Part shown: positions 1-7,100 of the stretch, piece after piece
How the letters are laid out: every line of letters starts with the position of its first letter
How positions within the stretch are numbered: the stretch's first letter is position 1
NCBI GenBank assembly: GCA_958347955.1
Contig: CATVXH010000021.1
Coordinates: 1 to 16,620 of the forward strand
DNA length: 16,620 nt
From: an uncultured Sutterella sp.
GTDB taxonomy: Bacteria > Pseudomonadota > Gammaproteobacteria > Burkholderiales > Burkholderiaceae_F
Direction of reading: 5' to 3'
Program-made: the position numbers and the translations under genes
The notes under the pieces: generated by a model
Databases searched by the model: none
What the model saw: the letters and a program-made list of their open reading frames with translations, nothing else
What the model was told of the DNA's origin: nothing

Positions 1-52
1 TGAAGGTGGTCGTACGGTTGGCGCCGGCGTGGTTGCCAAGATCATCGAATAA
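1..52 (+). CDS. tuf: Elongation factor Tu, 3' end only (first tuf copy)
   Basis: The frame starting at base 2 reads EGGRTVGAGVVAKIIE followed by TAA, which is the conserved C-terminus of bacterial EF-Tu (domain III). EF-Tu delivers aminoacyl-tRNA to the ribosomal A site as a GTP complex. Only the last 16 codons are in the window. A second tuf begins at 16551, so the window runs from one tuf copy to the other, both in the same direction. The identification rests on a short but highly characteristic tail and on the tRNA-Trp-secE-nusG context that normally follows one tuf copy in proteobacteria. Confidence 0.9.
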   Translation, partial: EGGRTVGAGVVAKIIE

Positions 53-67
53 TTTGGATTTCGAAAG

Positions 68-89
68 GACCGTCAGTAAAATGACGGTC
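68..89 (+). other. Stem-loop between tuf and tRNA-Trp
   Basis: A perfect 8-bp stem (GACCGTCA at 68-75 with TGACGGTC at 82-89) closes a 6-nt loop, and a G-U pair extends it at 67/90. It lies 15 nt after the tuf stop and 14 nt before the tRNA. It has no real T-run after it, so it reads better as a 3'-end stabiliser or processing signal than as an efficient intrinsic terminator. Confidence 0.55.
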
Positions 90-103
90 TCTTGAGAAGG
101 GTT

Positions 104-179
104 AGGGGTATAGCTCAATTGGCAGAGCGACGGTCTCCAAAACCGTAGGTTGAGGGTTCGATTCCTTCTGCCCCTGCCA
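104..179 (+). tRNA. trnW: tRNA-Trp (anticodon CCA)
   Basis: A complete cloverleaf can be drawn. The acceptor stem is 104-110 with 169-175, the D stem is GCTC/GAGC at 113-116/125-128, and the anticodon stem is ACGGT/ACCGT at 130-134/142-146. The anticodon CCA is at 137-139, the T stem is 152-156/164-168 around the loop TTCGATT, the discriminator base is G176, and the CCA end is encoded at 177-179. It reads UGG (Trp). A tRNA-Trp between tuf and secE is the usual arrangement in beta- and some gamma-proteobacteria, and it is probably processed out of a tuf-to-secE transcript. Confidence 0.97.
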
Positions 180-197
180 CCCAAGATATAGTGCAAG

Positions 198-233
198 CAA
201 GCCGCGGTCAAGTGATCGCGGCTTGGTGTTGTT
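198..233 (+). terminator. Strong stem-loop after tRNA-Trp, possible terminator or attenuator
   Basis: A GC-rich stem pairs 198-209 with 214-225 (12 bp including one G-U) around a 4-nt loop. It is followed by a T-rich but interrupted tail (GTGTTGTT). The position, just after a mature tRNA end and before secE, suits either partial termination of the tuf-tRNA transcript or tRNA 3' processing. The broken T-run argues for incomplete termination. Confidence 0.5.
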
Positions 234-260
234 GGAAACGCTCTTTTATTTTGATATTTC
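232..260 (+). promoter_or_regulatory. Possible weak sigma70 promoter for secE-nusG
   Basis: TTGGAA (232-237), a 17-nt spacer and TATTTC (255-260) give a plausible but weak -35/-10 pair about 50 nt before secE and just after the stem-loop at 198-225. The surroundings are A+T-rich. Read-through from tuf-tRNA could drive secE instead. Confidence 0.3.
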
Positions 261-310
261 AACTCAACGGATCGCCGGTATTTTGATCGGCGAAGGCGTT
301 AAAGAAAATT

Positions 311-700
311 ATGAGTACTCAAAACGCAAAACCTGAAGAGAAAACATCCGGCATGGACCTGGCTTTGGTGACTTTGGCGGTTGTCTTGGCTTTGGCCGGT
401 GTCTGTGGCTTCAGCTTCTTGAGCGACCAGACCTTACTCGTTCGCTTGGCTACGCTGATCGGCGGTTTAGTGTTGGCTGTTGTGGTGGCTTGGTTTAGCC
501 CGTCCGGAAAGCGCTTTATTGTTTATGGACGCGAATCTTACGATGAATTGCGCCGTGTGGTTTGGCCTACTCGCAAAGAAACATTGAATTCGACTGGCAT
601 GGTGATTGCGTTTGTGGTTGTTGTCGCCGTGTTTTTGTTCCTGGTTGATATGATCGTTGAATGGGGCCTGTACGACGTTTTGTTAAAGCTCAGCCTCTGA
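311..700 (+). CDS. secE: SecE, preprotein translocase subunit
   Basis: SecE is the small essential subunit that clamps SecY in the inner-membrane SecYEG translocon. The 129-residue product has the three-helix layout of proteobacterial SecE: hydrophobic segments near residues 17-37, 43-62 and 96-118. Between the last two is the conserved cytoplasmic amphipathic region with YDELRRVVWPTRKE (about residues 77-90), the family signature. Its length matches the E. coli protein (127 aa). The ATG at 311 has no good Shine-Dalgarno sequence (an A-rich stretch; the nearest AAGG is 14 nt upstream), so translation may be modest. It lies 15 nt upstream of nusG, the standard secE-nusG pair. Confidence 0.96.
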   Translation: MSTQNAKPEEKTSGMDLALVTLAVVLALAGVCGFSFLSDQTLLVRLATLIGGLVLAVVVAWFSPSGKRFIVYGRESYDELRRVVWPTRKETLNSTGMVIAFVVVVAVFLFLVDMIVEWGLYDVLLKLSL

Positions 701-715
701 TAAGGGAGTCTCTAC

Positions 716-1279
716 ATGACTGAAATGCAAGAACAGCAACAAACCGCCTCGCCGAAGATGCGTTGGTATGTTGTGCATGTTTATTCCGGAATGGAAAAAA
801 GCGTGCAGAGAGCATTGACTGAAAGAATTGGTCGTTGCGCTTTCCCGGAACAGTTTGGTGAAGTGTTGGTGCCTACCGAAGAAGTGGTCGAGACGCGTAA
901 TAATCGCCGCTACGTGACGGAACGCCGAATGTATGCTGGTTACGTGCTTGTTCATATGGTGATGAATGATGACACGTGGCATTTGGTTAAAAATACGCCG
1001 CGAGTGACTGGTTTTTTAGGTGGCAATCGACCTGCGGCTTTGGCTGACCATGAGATCGCTGCCATTCTTCAGACTCAGGAAGCTACGGCCGAAAAACCGC
1101 GTCCGAAGATTAGCTTTGAAGTCGGTGAGACTGTTCGCCTTAAGGAGGGTGCGTTTGCTGACTTTAACGGTCGAATTGAAGAAGTGGATTATGACCGTAG
1201 TCGTTTGCGCGTGACGGTCGAAATTTTCGGTCGAGAAACACCGGTAGATATTTCGTTCAGCGGTGTGGAAAAGATTTAA
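716..1279 (+). CDS. nusG: NusG, transcription elongation/antitermination factor
   Basis: NusG binds the beta-prime clamp helices of RNA polymerase, suppresses pausing, and links polymerase to Rho or to ribosomal S10. The 187-residue protein shows an N-terminal NGN domain (about residues 15-120) beginning RWYVVHVYSGMEKSVQRAL, with the conserved RRMYAGYVLV strand. After a short linker comes a C-terminal KOW domain (about 130-187) with FEVGETVRLKEGAFADFNG. A strong Shine-Dalgarno (AAGGGAG at 702-708) sits 7 nt before the ATG. It is cotranscribed with secE. The next genes have their own promoter in the 133-nt gap that follows. Confidence 0.97.
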   Translation: MTEMQEQQQTASPKMRWYVVHVYSGMEKSVQRALTERIGRCAFPEQFGEVLVPTEEVVETRNNRRYVTERRMYAGYVLVHMVMNDDTWHLVKNTPRVTGFLGGNRPAALADHEIAAILQTQEATAEKPRPKISFEVGETVRLKEGAFADFNGRIEEVDYDRSRLRVTVEIFGRETPVDISFSGVEKI

Positions 1280-1299
1280 TAAGCGATTAGTCTAGAGAT

Positions 1300-1328
1300 T
1301 TGCATTTTGTGAAAATCGGTGGCATAAT
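1300..1328 (+). promoter_or_regulatory. Sigma70 promoter of the rplKA(JL-rpoBC) operon
   Basis: TTGCAT (1300-1305), exactly 17 nt, then CATAAT (1323-1328) form a near-consensus promoter between nusG and rplK. The bases just after the -10 are CGCGC (1329-1333). That is a G+C-rich discriminator of the kind associated with ppGpp/DksA (stringent) control of ribosomal promoters. Transcription would start near 1335, leaving a leader of about 78 nt before rplK. It is equivalent to the L11 promoter of E. coli. Confidence 0.8.
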
Positions 1329-1352
1329 CGCGCTCTTTCTGTTAATAAACTA

Positions 1353-1392
1353 CTAGGGAGCCGGAGCAAAAGTTATTTTGTGAAGGCGCTAG
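1353..1392 (+). promoter_or_regulatory. rplK leader stem with asymmetric internal loop, candidate L1 operator
   Basis: CTAG (1353-1356) pairs with CTAG (1389-1392). GCC (1360-1362) pairs with GGC (1385-1387), leaving an asymmetric internal loop of GGA against a single G. Two short helices around an asymmetric loop just ahead of the L11 start is the general form of the L1 mRNA site through which L1 represses rplKA. The pairing is short and I have not compared it with an alignment, so this is a candidate only. Confidence 0.35.
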
Positions 1393-1412
1393 AACCTAAA
1401 AGGAAACCTCAA

Positions 1413-1844
1413 ATGGCTAAGAAGATTGTCGGCTATATTAAGCTGCAAGTTCCCGCCGGCAAGGCTAACCCCTCGCCCCCAATTGGTCCCGCTCTCGGTC
1501 AGCGCGGTCTTAACATCATGGAATTCTGTAAGGCTTTTAACGCCCGTACGCAAGGCGTTGAACCGGGTCTGCCGATTCCTGTGGTGATTACTGCTTACGC
1601 TGATAAGAGCTTCACCTTCATCATGAAGACCCCTCCGGCCACGATTTTGATTAAGAAGGCCGCTAAGATTCAGAAGGGTTCTTCTCGTCCTCATACGGAT
1701 AAGGTGGGTAAGATTACTCGCGCTCAAGCCGAAGAAATCGCTAAGACTAAGATGCCTGATTTGACGGCTGCCGATATGGATGCGGCTGTTCGTACGATCG
1801 CTGGTAGCGCTCGTTCCATGGGCATCACTGTGGAGGGTCTGTAA
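1413..1844 (+). CDS. rplK: 50S ribosomal protein L11
   Basis: L11 forms the base of the L7/L12 stalk on 23S rRNA and is needed for elongation-factor GTPase activation and for RelA-dependent ppGpp synthesis. The 143-residue protein opens MAKKIVGYIKLQVPAGKANP, with the proline-rich N-terminal domain (PPIGPALGQRGLNI). It continues with the RNA-binding C-terminal domain containing KKAAKIQKGSS, KVGKITRAQAEEIAKTKMPDL and the C-terminal RTIAGSARSMGI. I chose ATG 1413 over an in-frame GTG at 1380 because AAGGA (1400-1404) is correctly spaced and the protein then matches the family N-terminus. It is followed almost directly by rplA. Confidence 0.97.
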   Translation: MAKKIVGYIKLQVPAGKANPSPPIGPALGQRGLNIMEFCKAFNARTQGVEPGLPIPVVITAYADKSFTFIMKTPPATILIKKAAKIQKGSSRPHTDKVGKITRAQAEEIAKTKMPDLTAADMDAAVRTIAGSARSMGITVEGL

Positions 1845-1845
1845 T

Positions 1846-2541
1846 ATGGCTAAGTTAACGAAGCGTATGAAGGCCGCTCAGTCTAAGGTTGAAGCGCAAA
1901 AGTTTTACGCTCTTGCCGACGCATTGGCGTTGGTTAAAGAAACGGCTAGTGCCAAGTTCGACGAGTCCGTCGATGTGGCTATTCAATTGGGCATTGATCC
2001 TCGTAAGTCCGACCAGGCTGTTCGTGGAGCGGCAGTGTTGCCCGAGGGTACTGGTAAGACGGTTCGAGTCGCTGTTTTTGCTCAAGGCGCAAAGGCTGAA
2101 GAAGCTAAGGCTGCTGGTGCCGATGTAGTCGGTTTTGATGACTTGGCTGCGACGGTTAAGGCTGGTCAGCTCGATTTTGATGTTGTGATCGCCTCTCCCG
2201 ATGCGATGCGTATTGTGGGTCAATTAGGTAAGATCTTGGGCCCGCGTGGTTTGATGCCGAACCCGAAAGTGGGTACGGTTACGCCTAACGTGGCTGAAGC
2301 CGTTAAGAATGCCAAGGCCGGTCAAGTGCAGTTCCGTGCTGACAAGGCTGGTATCATTCATGCCTCCATCGGTCGTGCTTCGTTCGAAGCTGCTCGCTTG
2401 GAAACGAACATGAAGGCATTGATCGATGCGTTGATCAAGGCGAAACCTGCAGCCTCTAAGGGACAGTATCTGCGTAAGGTCTCTGTTTCTTCTACGATGG
2501 GTGTCGGCGTTCGCGTTGATGTTTCAACCGTTGTTGCTTAA
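1846..2541 (+). CDS. rplA: 50S ribosomal protein L1
   Basis: L1 builds the mobile L1 stalk beside the E site, helps release deacylated tRNA, and represses its own operon. The 231-residue product has the typical length and carries the L1 signature GKILGPRGLMPNPKVGTVT in domain II, with N- and C-terminal halves of domain I around it. The ATG is 1 nt after the rplK stop and is preceded by GGAGGG (1832-1837) inside the rplK end, so the two genes are probably translationally coupled. A longer frame opens at 1780 inside rplK, but family length and ribosome site favour 1846. Confidence 0.97.
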   Translation: MAKLTKRMKAAQSKVEAQKFYALADALALVKETASAKFDESVDVAIQLGIDPRKSDQAVRGAAVLPEGTGKTVRVAVFAQGAKAEEAKAAGADVVGFDDLAATVKAGQLDFDVVIASPDAMRIVGQLGKILGPRGLMPNPKVGTVTPNVAEAVKNAKAGQVQFRADKAGIIHASIGRASFEAARLETNMKALIDALIKAKPAASKGQYLRKVSVSSTMGVGVRVDVSTVVA

Positions 2542-2553
2542 TTAGATTTACCC

Positions 2554-2579
2554 GTGAGCTCGGCAAAGGTCGAGCTCAC
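2554..2579 (+). other. Stem-loop just after rplA
   Basis: GTGAGCTCG (2554-2562) pairs perfectly with CGAGCTCAC (2571-2579) around an 8-nt loop. No T-run follows, so it is not a classical terminator. It could protect the 3' end of the rplKA mRNA or form the outermost domain of the L10 leader. Confidence 0.5.
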
Positions 2580-2610
2580 AATAGAGGTCGTGAGGCCTCG
2601 AGGGCTTTGG

Positions 2611-2773
2611 GTGGGAAGTGAACTTCCCGCTGTCAAAGACCGCTGGAAACAAAACGCATAGTTTTTGGACGACAAAGAATGAAAACTTTGCTTGTTTTGT
2701 TTTAATTATCTTGGATATGATCTGTTAACGTCGTAAATAGATTTGATATTGCAAGATGTCCAGCGCAGACGGC
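2611..2773 (+). promoter_or_regulatory. L10-L12 autoregulatory leader (ribosomal protein L10 leader)
   Basis: Three elements match the E. coli rplJL leader as I remember it. First, a hairpin GGGAAG-TGAA-CTTCCC (2613-2628) leads directly into the next helix. Second, a helix GCTGTC (2629-2634) pairs with GACGGC (2768-2773). Third, after an internal loop AAAGAC (2635-2640) opposite CA (2766-2767), CGCTGG (2641-2646) pairs with CCAGCG (2760-2765). The E. coli strands around GAAGACCGCAGG and CCTGCGTAGACGG have the same form. The L10(L12)4 complex binds this bulged stem and represses rplJL translation. Here the two strands are separated by 113 nt, far more than in E. coli. Confidence 0.8.
2692..2721 (+). 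promoter_or_regulatory. Promoter-like element inside the L10 leader insertion
   Basis: TTGTTT (2692-2697), 18 nt, and TATGAT (2716-2721) in an A+T-rich stretch form a reasonable sigma70 promoter for rplJL. A second overlapping possibility is TTGGAT (2711-2716), 17 nt, TAAATA (2734-2739). Its location between the two strands of the L10 binding site matters, because RNA starting here would lack the 5' strand. Confidence 0.45.
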
Positions 2774-2840
2774 TACCGAAGAGAGAAAATTTCGTTTGAT
2801 CGTGCCGGCTGGCATGGCAGGCGAGACTCTCGGAGAGTTG

Positions 2841-2880
2841 CCGGTTATTTGTAAACCGGTGCCGAAATAGTTTCGGTACC
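2841..2880 (+). promoter_or_regulatory. Mutually exclusive hairpins upstream of the rplJ ribosome site
   Basis: CCGGTT (2841-2846) can pair with AACCGG (2854-2859). GGTGCCGAAA (2858-2867) can pair with TTTCGGTACC (2871-2880) over a 3-nt loop (10 bp, one G-U). The two share bases 2858-2859, so only one full form can exist at a time. They end 7 nt before the TGGAG ribosome site of rplJ, which suits a role in transmitting L10 binding to translation initiation. A further small stem, ACTCT/AGAGT, lies at 2826-2838. Confidence 0.45.
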
Positions 2881-2898
2881 TCTGAGTGGAGCCAGACC

Positions 2899-3429
2899 GT
2901 GGGTCTTAATCGTCAAGATAAAGCGGCAGTTATCGAAGAAGTCAAAGGCATTGTTGCCGATGCCGGTTCGATTGTTATTGCCGAATACCGTGGGCTGAGC
3001 GTACAAGCAGTGACCCAATTGCGTGCAAACGCTCGCAAAGAGGGGGTTCAACTGCGCGTGCTGAAAAACACTCTGGTGCGTCGTGCCGTTGCCGGTACTC
3101 CGTTCGAAGGTTTGTCCGACCAATTTGTCGGTCCCCTCGTTTACGGTTTTTCCGCCGATCCGGTCGCCGCTGCCAAGGTGATGGTCTCCTTTGCCAAGAA
3201 AAATGACAAGCTCATTGTCAAGGGCGGTGCGATGCCGAACAACGTCTTGGACGTTGCCGGTGTTGAACAACTCGCCACGATGCCGAGCCGCGAAGAATTG
3301 TTGGCTAAGTTGATGGCTACGATGAACGAACCGATTGCTAAGTTCGTTCGCACGCTCAATGAAGTTCCTGCGCGCATGGTGCGCACAGTTGCTGCTGTTC
3401 GCGATGCTAAGGAAAAGGCTGCTGCCTAA
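2899..3429 (+). CDS. rplJ: 50S ribosomal protein L10
   Basis: L10 anchors two or three L7/L12 dimers to the 50S stalk and, as the L10-L12 complex, represses its own mRNA. The 176-residue protein starts MGLNRQDKAAVIEEV and contains the rRNA-binding N-terminal domain with AEYRGLSVQAVTQLR and LRVLKNTLVRRAV (about residues 28-64). It ends in the helical L12-binding tail (about 130-176, through EVPARMVRTVAAVRDAKEKAAA). Initiation is at GTG 2899, with TGGAG at 2887-2891 (7-nt spacing). The long structured leader is described separately. rplL follows after 44 nt. Confidence 0.96.
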   Translation: MGLNRQDKAAVIEEVKGIVADAGSIVIAEYRGLSVQAVTQLRANARKEGVQLRVLKNTLVRRAVAGTPFEGLSDQFVGPLVYGFSADPVAAAKVMVSFAKKNDKLIVKGGAMPNNVLDVAGVEQLATMPSREELLAKLMATMNEPIAKFVRTLNEVPARMVRTVAAVRDAKEKAAA

Positions 3430-3473
3430 CCTAATTTTTAATTAACAAACGAAATTTTAATTGGAGTCATAAA

Positions 3474-3854
3474 ATGGCCCTTACGAAAGAAGAAATCCTC
3501 GACGCAATCGCGTCCATGACTGTTCTCGAAGTTTCCGAACTCATCAAGATGATGGAAGAAAAGTTCGGTGTTTCCGCTGCTGCCGCTGCTGTTGCCGTGG
3601 CTGCTCCTGCTGCCGGTGCTGCTGCCGCTGCTGCTGAAGAAAAGACGGAATTTGATGTTGTTCTCGCCGAAATCGGTTCCAACAAGATCGCCGTTATTAA
3701 GGCTGTCCGCGAATTGACCGGCTTGGGCTTGAAGGAAGCCAAGGACATGGTTGAAGGCGCTCCGAAGGCTGTTAAGGAAGGCTTGCCGAAGGCTGATGCT
3801 GAAGAAGCCAAGAAGAAGTTGGAAGCCGCTGGCGCCAAGGTCGAACTCAAGTAA
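3474..3854 (+). CDS. rplL: 50S ribosomal protein L7/L12
   Basis: L7/L12 is the multicopy stalk protein that recruits and activates EF-Tu, EF-G and IF2. The 126-residue product has the three classical parts. The N-terminal dimerisation and L10-binding domain is residues 1-33. The alanine-rich flexible hinge is about 34-55. The globular C-terminal domain, from EEKTEFDVVL to the end, includes the factor-binding face KIAVIKAVRELTGLGLKEAK. TGGAG at 3462-3466 is 7 nt before ATG. It needs several-fold more product than rplJ or rpoB, which fits the attenuator-like region after it. Confidence 0.97.
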   Translation: MALTKEEILDAIASMTVLEVSELIKMMEEKFGVSAAAAAVAVAAPAAGAAAAAAEEKTEFDVVLAEIGSNKIAVIKAVRELTGLGLKEAKDMVEGAPKAVKEGLPKADAEEAKKKLEAAGAKVELK

Positions 3855-3875
3855 TTCTTGCTGTTCTTATAAAAA

Positions 3876-3960
3876 TCGGGCAATATTCGAACGGATATTG
3901 CCTGATAAAGTCCTTGTAAAAGAGGACTTTGAACTGAGTTTAGATTAGAAAATTCAGTTC
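3876..3960 (+). other. Three tandem stem-loops between rplL and rpoB
   Basis: Three adjacent hairpins are packed almost without gaps. The first pairs 3876-3886 with 3895-3905 (11 bp, one G-U). The second pairs AAAGTCCT (3907-3914) with AGGACTTT (3923-3930). The third pairs 3931-3940 with 3951-3960 (10 bp, one G-U). None is followed by a T-run. In E. coli this intercistronic region carries an RNase III processing site that separates rplL from rpoB mRNA. A similar processing or rplL mRNA-stabilising role is the natural inference. Confidence 0.6.
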
Positions 3961-4017
3961 TAAGTCTTCTGAGTGAGCAGCGAAAATTCGATTGACAAAA
4001 AATTTAATGGCCGATTT

Positions 4018-4070
4018 GCCGCTCGGGTATTGAAAGATACCCGTGGCGGCTTTTGGCGTCTTTCTTTTTT
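4018..4070 (+). terminator. Terminator/attenuator ahead of rpoB
   Basis: GCCGC (4018-4022) pairs with GCGGC (4046-4050), and CGGGTAT (4024-4030) pairs with ATACCCG (4037-4043). This makes a 12-bp GC-rich stem with a small internal loop and a 6-nt TGAAAG loop. TTTT follows immediately, and a second T-rich tract (TTTCTTTTTT) ends at 4070. This has the form of an intrinsic terminator, and since rpoB follows with no convincing promoter it should act as a partial attenuator. That would set polymerase subunit synthesis below L12, as the rplL-rpoB attenuator does in E. coli. Confidence 0.7.
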
Positions 4071-4127
4071 CTCTCACTTAGGCTGAAATCGTTTTTTTTC
4101 ATCAATCTCACGTCGAACGGAGTGTCC

Positions 4128-7100
4128 ATGTCGTACTCGTTCACTGAAAAGAAGCGCATTCGAAAGAGTTTTGCGACTCGTCCGAGCGTTCTCGCAGTGC
4201 CTTCCTTGTTGGAAATGCAACTTCGGTCTTATTCCGAATTCTTACAAGCAGATGTTGCCTCCGCTGATCGCAACCCGAATTTCGGCTTGCAATCCGCTTT
4301 TACGTCTATTTTTCCGATCTCTAGCCATAACGGCTTAGCCCGCTTGGTTTTTGAAAGCTATTCGCTCGATGAACCGGTGTTTGATGTGGCTGAATGCCAA
4401 TTGCGCGGTTTGACCTATTGCAGTCGTTTGCGCGCTCGCATTCGTTTGGAAATTATCGACCGCGACGATCCGACTAAAAGCCGGATCAAGGAAATCCGCG
4501 AAAATGATGTGTATATGGGCGAAATTCCGCTCATGACGGAGAAAGCCTCCTTCATCATTAACGGTTCTGAACGTGTCATCGTCAGCCAACTGCACCGTTC
4601 TCCCGGTCTGTTTTTCGAACACGACAAGGGGAAAACTCACAGCTCAGGGAAATTGCTTTTCTCTGCTCGCATGATTCCTTACCGTGGCTCGTGGCTTGAT
4701 TTTGAGTTTGATGCCAAGGATTTGGTGTATTTCCGTGTAGACCGTCGTCGAAAGATGCCTGTAACCATTCTGCTCAAAGCTTTGGGTATGAATGCAGAGC
4801 AAATTTTGGAAACATTCTTCCAATTTGATACGTTCAAGCTCGGCGCCCGTAGCGCCTCCATGACGTTAGTGCCCGAACGCCTCAAGGGGGAAGTTGCTCG
4901 CTTTGATATCGTCGGTCGCGATGGTGAAGTGATTGTTGCTAAAGACAAGCGCATCACGGCTCGTCATATTCGTCAAATGGCGGACATGAAGACGGTTTCG
5001 GTTAATGATGAATTCTTAATTGGTCGCGTGTTGGCCAGAGATATCATCGATGAAGAAACCGGAGAAGTGTTAGCAGCCGCCAATGATGAAATCACGGAAG
5101 ATTTATTGGCGAAATTGCGTGAGGCGAAGATTAAAGGTTTCCAGACCATCTATACCAATGAGTTGGATCAAGGAAGCTTTATTTCCGATACTTTGCGCAT
5201 TGACGAAACGCCGGATCAAATGTCGGCCCGTGTTGCAATCTATCGCATGATGCGTCCTGGTGAGCCTCCTACAGAAGAGGCGGTGGAAATGTTGATGAAT
5301 CGTTTGTTCTTCTCTGATGAGACTTACGATTTGTCTCGTGTCGGTCGCATGAAGGTTAATGCACGCTTGGGTCGCCCGACCTCGGAAGGTCCCGGAACAC
5401 TCACTCACGAGGATATCGTTGACACTGTTAAGGTGCTCGTTGAGTTGCGCAACGGTAGAGGTGAGGTGGATGATATTGACCACTTAGGTAACCGTCGTGT
5501 TCGCTGTGTAGGTGAATTGGCAGAGAATCAATTCCGTTCCGGTTTGGTACGTGTTGAACGTGCCGTCCGTGAACGTTTGGCTCAAGCTGAATCCGATAAC
5601 TTGACACCGCAGGATTTGATCAATAGCAAACCGATTTCTGCCGCAATTCGTGAATTCTTTGGTTCCAGCCAGTTGAGCCAATTCATGGATCAAACGAACC
5701 CGTTGTCAGAAATCACTCACAAGCGCCGTATTTCTGCTTTGGGACCGGGTGGTTTAACTCGCGAACGCGCTGGCTTCGAAGTCCGCGACGTGCATCCGAC
5801 ACATTATGGTCGTTTGTGCCCGATCGAAACGCCTGAAGGTCCGAACATCGGTTTGATTAACTCATTGGCTTTGTATGCTCGCCTTAACGAATATGGTTTC
5901 CTTGAAACTCCGTATCGCAAGGTGATTGATTGCAAGGTGACGAACCAAATTGACTACTTGTCTGCTATCGAAGAAGGCAAGTACGTGATTTGTCAGGCTA
6001 ACTCCGCTTTGGATGATGAAGGCCGATTGACTCAAGAGTTGGTCAGCGCCCGTGAAAACGGTGAAACCGTTATGGTGAGCCCGGAACGTGTTCAGTACAT
6101 GGACGTGTCTCCGCTACAAGTTGTTTCTGCTGCGGCTTCTCTGATTCCGTTCTTGGAACATGATGACGCCAACCGTGCTTTGATGGGCTCAAACATGCAA
6201 CGTCAAGGTGTGCCTTGTCTGCGTCCTGAAAAACCTGTTGTTGGTACCGGGGTGGAACGCACGGTGGCAGTGGACTCTAAGACGGCAGTGCAGGCCAAGC
6301 GCGGAGGTGTGGTTGACTACGTAGACGCCAATCGCGTGGTGATTCGTGTCAATGACGATGAAAACATCCCGGGCGAAGTAGGCGTTGATATTTACAACCT
6401 CCAGAAGTTCACGCGCTCCAACCAAAGCACGAACATTAACCAACGTCCGATTGTCTCTCGCGGAGACGTTGTGGCACGTGGTGACGTTTTGGCTGACGGT
6501 GCTTCAACCGATATGGGTGAATTGGCTTTAGGCCAAAACCTGTTGGTGGCCTTTATGCCTTGGAACGGTTACAACTACGAAGACTCTGTTTTGATCAGTG
6601 AAAAGGTGGTGGCCGATGACCGCTACACCTCCATTCACATTGAAGAGCTCTCCGTGGTGGCTCGTGACACGAAGTTGGGCGCAGAAGAAATTACGCGTGA
6701 CATTTCCAACTTGTCTGAAAACCAGTTGGCTCGTTTGGACGAATGCGGCATTGTTCAAATCGGCGCTGAAGTTAAGGCCGGTGACGTGCTTGTCGGAAAG
6801 GTGACCCCGAAGGGCGAAACACAATTGACGCCTGAAGAAAAACTTTTGCGGGTGATCTTCGGTGAAAAAGCAAGTGACGTTAAGGATACGTCTTTGCGAG
6901 TTCCGTCCGGTATGACCGGAACGGTGATTGACGTTCAGGTCTTCACGCGTGAAGGCGTTGAACGTGACGCTCGTGCCAACTCCATTATTGATGAATCGCT
7001 TAAGCGTTATCGTCAGGATTTGGACGAAAAACTGCGCATTGTTGAAGGTGACGGTTTTGCCCGTTTGGCTCGCCAACTTGAAGGCAAAAATGCCGAAGGC

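Noticed and set aside
3573..3634. Repetitive GCT/GCC-rich tract suggesting a simple-sequence repeat
   Set aside because: It encodes the ordinary alanine-rich hinge of L7/L12.
3992..4020. Perfect -35 hexamer TTGACA upstream of rpoB
   Set aside because: At spacings of 15-18 nt there is no acceptable -10 (TTTGCC and neighbours), and any start would run straight into the terminator stem at 4018.
4053..4127. 25-codon N-terminal extension of rpoB
   Set aside because: It begins inside the attenuator T-tract, encodes a hydrophobic low-complexity stretch absent from RpoB, and lacks a ribosome site, while ATG 4128 has GGAG and the family start.
5664..5741. Possible rifampicin-resistance changes in rpoB, and streptomycin-resistance changes in rpsL (Lys43/Lys88)
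   Set aside because: All key positions carry the sensitive-type residues. The T for N in DQTNPLSE is a normal beta-proteobacterial variant.
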